Source: JAUNSR01 sp036655355 (GTDB lineage: Bacteria > Bacteroidota > Bacteroidia > Bacteroidales > JAUNSR01). From it: DNA of 64,000 nt. The position numbers and the translations under genes are program-made. The notes below the pieces were generated by a model. The model did no database searches. It was not told the DNA's origin and saw nothing but the letters and a program-made list of their open reading frames with translations. This document shows, in pieces, positions 61,403 to 64,000 of this stretch; positions within the stretch are counted from its first letter, which is position 1, and every line of letters starts with the position of its first letter. The stretch spans positions 62,001 to 126,000 of the forward strand of contig JAVVQG010000006.1 of the NCBI GenBank assembly GCA_036655355.1. Direction: 5' to 3'.

Positions 61403-64000
61403 ATGATGAAGTCAGAACACAATATATTTATAAAAGGAGCCAGGGTGAATAACCTTAAGAATATCGATGTGGAAATTCCCCGCGATAAGCTGATTGTAAT
61501 TACGGGACTTTCCGGATCCGGGAAGTCTTCTCTGGCCTTTGATACGCTGTATGCCGAAGGGCAACGGCGTTACGTAGAATCGCTTTCGTCCTATGCCCGG
61601 CAGTTTTTGGGGCGTATGAGTAAACCAGAATGTGATTTCATTCACGGGATTCCGCCCGCTATTGCCATCGAACAGAAGGTCAACACGCGAAATCCACGTT
61701 CCACTGTGGGTACCTCGACGGAGATATACGATTACCTGCGAATGCTTTTCGCCCGTATCGGTAAGACTTACTCTCCCGTATCGGGCAACGTGGTAAAAAA
61801 ACACACCACAGAGGATATCGTAAATACGATGCTGAGTTATCCGACCGGAACGAAATTCGCCCTTTTGACTAAAATCGCGATTCCCGAGGGACGTTCGCTG
61901 GAGGCCCATTTGGACATCCTGTTGAAATCGGGCTTTAATCGTGTTGAATACAAGGGGGAATTTCTTCGTCTCGATGAACTGATGAAATCTCCCGAAGCGG
62001 TAGACGTCAATGAACTGTTTCTGATGATCGACCGCCTGTCGGTTTCCGACGCCCAGGATACGATCAGTCGTCTCACCGATTCTGCCGAAACGGCTTTTTA
62101 CGAAGGAGACAATAATGCCTACCTGCGGTTCTATCTGCCCGAAAAAGTTGAAACGCATCCTTTCTCAAAACGATTTGAAGCGGACGGCATGACGTTCGTC
62201 GAACCGACCGATATGATGTTCAGTTTCAATAGTCCCATGGGCGCATGTCCCACTTGTGAAGGATTCGGAAAGGTATTGGGCATCGATGAAGATCTGGTGA
62301 TACCCAACAAGGCGCTCTCGGTCTTCGACGACTGCGTGGTATGTTGGAAAGGGGAGAAGATGAGCGAGTGGAAAAATCAACTGTTGCGTAATGCGAATGC
62401 CTTCGATTTCCCGATTCACCGTCCCTATTATCAGTTGACCGAAGAGCAGAAGCGGGTGTTATGGGAAGGCAATCGCTATTTCGAGGGGATCGATGACTTC
62501 TTCCGGATGCTTTCTGAGAATCAATATAAGATACAATATCGCGTGATGCTCGCCCGGTACAGAGGAAAAACCGTTTGTCCCGTTTGCAAAGGAACCCGGC
62601 TGAAACCGGAGGCTTCGTATGTGAAAGTGGGAGGCAGGTCTATTTCGGAACTCGTGGTGATGCCGATCTCCGATTTGAGTAATTTCTTCCTGAACCTCCC
62701 TTTGGATGAAACGGAAGCGGTGGTGGCGAAAAGGCTGATGACGGAAATCAATAACCGGCTGAAGTTCTTGTCGGATGTGGGATTGGGCTATCTGAATCTG
62801 AATCGCTTGTCTTCCTCCTTATCCGGTGGGGAGAGCCAGCGAATCAATCTGGCTACGTCGTTGGGGAGTTCGCTTGTCGGATCGCTTTACATCCTGGATG
62901 AACCGAGCATCGGACTGCATTCAAGAGATACGGACCTGTTGATCAACGTGCTTCGCCAATTGCAGGAGCAGGGGAATACGGTAGTGGTGGTGGAACACGA
63001 CGAAGAGATCATCCGTGCGGCAGACTACATCATCGACATCGGTCCGGATGCGGGTGTGAATGGTGGTGAGGTGGTTTATCAAGGAGACATGCGTAAACTT
63101 GAGAAGGCCTCTAAAAGCTATACGGTACGTTACCTAACAGGGGAAGAGCGTATCGAATTGCCGAAGGCTCCGCGGAAATGGAATAACTACATCCAGGTAA
63201 CGGGTGCTTCACAGAATAACCTGAAAGGAATCGACGTGAAATTCCCGCTCAATGTGATGACGGTGGTTACAGGTGTTTCCGGTTCCGGAAAATCAAGTCT
63301 GATCCGCGATATCCTGTACAAGGGGTTGACCCGTCATTATGGCGAAACCGGAGATGCTCCAGGCGATTTCCTTAAACTTGAAGGCGACATGCACTTGATG
63401 AAGGGGATTGAATTCGTCGATCAGAATCCGATCGGGAAATCCTCCAGATCGAATCCAGCTACTTATCTCAAAGCGTACGATGAGATCCGTAAATTATTCG
63501 CCGATCAGCAAAGTGCCCGTCAAATGGGGTTCACCCCGGCATTCTTCTCCTTTAATGTGGAGGGGGGACGATGTGAGGAGTGTAAAGGAGACGGTACGAT
63601 TACCGTAGAAATGCAGTTCATGGCGGATCTTGTACTGGAGTGTGAATCGTGTCACGGGAAACGTTTCCGTCAGGAGGTACTCGACATCGAATATAGAGGC
63701 AAGAACATCAACGATGTGCTGAATATGACTATTAACGAGGCCATCGCCTTCTTTAGCGAGACACCGCATTCTTTCGAAAAGAAGATCGTGAAACGTTTGC
63801 AGCCGCTTCAGGATGTGGGGTTGGGTTATATAAAACTGGGCCAATCTTCTTCCACGTTGTCGGGTGGCGAAAACCAACGTGTCAAACTGGCCTATTTCTT
63901 AAGCAACGACACGCAATCGCCTACGATCTTTGTGTTTGACGAACCCACAACGGGACTACACTTCCACGACATCAAGACGCTGCTCAAGGCTTTCGACGCG
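61403..64000 (+). CDS. uvrA: excinuclease ABC subunit UvrA (partial, 3' end beyond window)
   Basis: The first 866 codons of UvrA, open to the right edge. Relatives have about 930-950 residues. Nucleotide site 1 has GLSGSGKSSLAFDTLYAEG and SSLSGGESQRINLA with YILDEPSIGLH. Site 2 has GVSGSGKSS and STLSGGENQRVKLA with FVFDEPTTGLH. The zinc modules are CPTC...CPVC in the first half and CEECKGDG...CESCHGKRF in the second. UvrA finds damaged DNA with UvrB for nucleotide excision repair. ATG codons at 61403 and 61406 are both possible. Confidence 0.95.
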   Translation, partial: MMKSEHNIFIKGARVNNLKNIDVEIPRDKLIVITGLSGSGKSSLAFDTLYAEGQRRYVESLSSYARQFLGRMSKPECDFIHGIPPAIAIEQKVNTRNPRSTVGTSTEIYDYLRMLFARIGKTYSPVSGNVVKKHTTEDIVNTMLSYPTGTKFALLTKIAIPEGRSLEAHLDILLKSGFNRVEYKGEFLRLDELMKSPEAVDVNELFLMIDRLSVSDAQDTISRLTDSAETAFYEGDNNAYLRFYLPEKVETHPFSKRFEADGMTFVEPTDMMFSFNSPMGACPTCEGFGKVLGIDEDLVIPNKALSVFDDCVVCWKGEKMSEWKNQLLRNANAFDFPIHRPYYQLTEEQKRVLWEGNRYFEGIDDFFRMLSENQYKIQYRVMLARYRGKTVCPVCKGTRLKPEASYVKVGGRSISELVVMPISDLSNFFLNLPLDETEAVVAKRLMTEINNRLKFLSDVGLGYLNLNRLSSSLSGGESQRINLATSLGSSLVGSLYILDEPSIGLHSRDTDLLINVLRQLQEQGNTVVVVEHDEEIIRAADYIIDIGPDAGVNGGEVVYQGDMRKLEKASKSYTVRYLTGEERIELPKAPRKWNNYIQVTGASQNNLKGIDVKFPLNVMTVVTGVSGSGKSSLIRDILYKGLTRHYGETGDAPGDFLKLEGDMHLMKGIEFVDQNPIGKSSRSNPATYLKAYDEIRKLFADQQSARQMGFTPAFFSFNVEGGRCEECKGDGTITVEMQFMADLVLECESCHGKRFRQEVLDIEYRGKNINDVLNMTINEAIAFFSETPHSFEKKIVKRLQPLQDVGLGYIKLGQSSSTLSGGENQRVKLAYFLSNDTQSPTIFVFDEPTTGLHFHDIKTLLKAFDA

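Noticed and set aside
1..64000. tRNA or rRNA genes
   Set aside because: No T-arm or acceptor-stem pattern or rRNA core sequence was recognised by eye; a tRNAscan-SE run would settle it.

Overview
The window looks like chromosomal DNA of a Bacteroidales bacterium (Bacteroidota), perhaps of the Parabacteroides/Dysgonomonadaceae type. The signs are promoters of the TAnnTTTG type instead of sigma-70 boxes, little Shine-Dalgarno sequence, and lineage-typical genes (DUF4827 lipoprotein, DUF5606, DUF3276/PUR-alpha, a PG0541-type transporter-associated protein, floA with nfeD, malic enzyme fused to a phosphotransacetylase domain). The genus is an inference only. No rRNA, tRNA or CRISPR array was found.

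Positions 1 to about 20,000 form an AT-rich accessory island full of broken genes and mobile-element debris. In order it holds: a partial SDR oxidoreductase; a decayed GNAT acetyltransferase; a DJ-1/PfpI gene with a small Cys protein; a C-terminal remnant of a DUF2075 helicase; an intact two-gene unit of a MazG-like pyrophosphohydrolase and a nuclease-helicase-S24 peptidase fusion; a HipB regulator with three palindromic operators beside a shattered hipA; recD2; an 8-copy 22-bp minisatellite; IS66 debris; a uracil-DNA-glycosylase-like protein; a RES-domain NAD+-targeting toxin candidate; a complete three-gene ABC-3C conflict system; a truncated mobC/traG of a CTnDOT-like conjugative element; two IS3 tails joined head to head; and an HTH-ImmA/IrrE plus PIN-domain pair. 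About 115-bp inverted copies of one mobile-element end bracket 2184-9752, and two copies of a hairpin spacer resembling those of conjugative elements bracket the RES/ABC-3C cargo at 11766-17244. I read this as a defence island assembled by repeated insertion of mobile elements.

From 20,133 to 64,000 the content is mostly core: mnmE; a tripartite RND efflux operon divergent from a LytS/LytTR two-component pair; malic enzyme; a nucleoside phosphorylase; floA-nfeD-TPR/WD40; ttcA with a degenerate thiM-like gene; a flavodoxin/ferredoxin protein; a POT transporter and a phosphoesterase; ppk1; yccF; mazG; a DsbD-like reductase; a DHH phosphoesterase; DUF4827-glmM; a 5'-nucleotidase lipoprotein; groES-groEL; an AspT-type antiporter; DUF3276; nusB-yajC-ybbR-coaE; DUF5606; a YtxH/YqjE-type envelope trio; and uvrA, which runs off the right edge. 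Many of these units end in clear intrinsic terminators, several of them serving convergent genes.

The most interesting object is the 799-residue protein at 2863-5262. It joins a PD-(D/E)XK-like nuclease, a Schlafen-group (DUF2075) helicase and a LexA/UmuD-type S24 peptidase with a UmuD-like Cys-Gly bond placed for self-cleavage, and it overlaps a MazG-type nucleotide pyrophosphohydrolase gene. This suggests a defence module that could be switched on by DNA damage through autoproteolysis.
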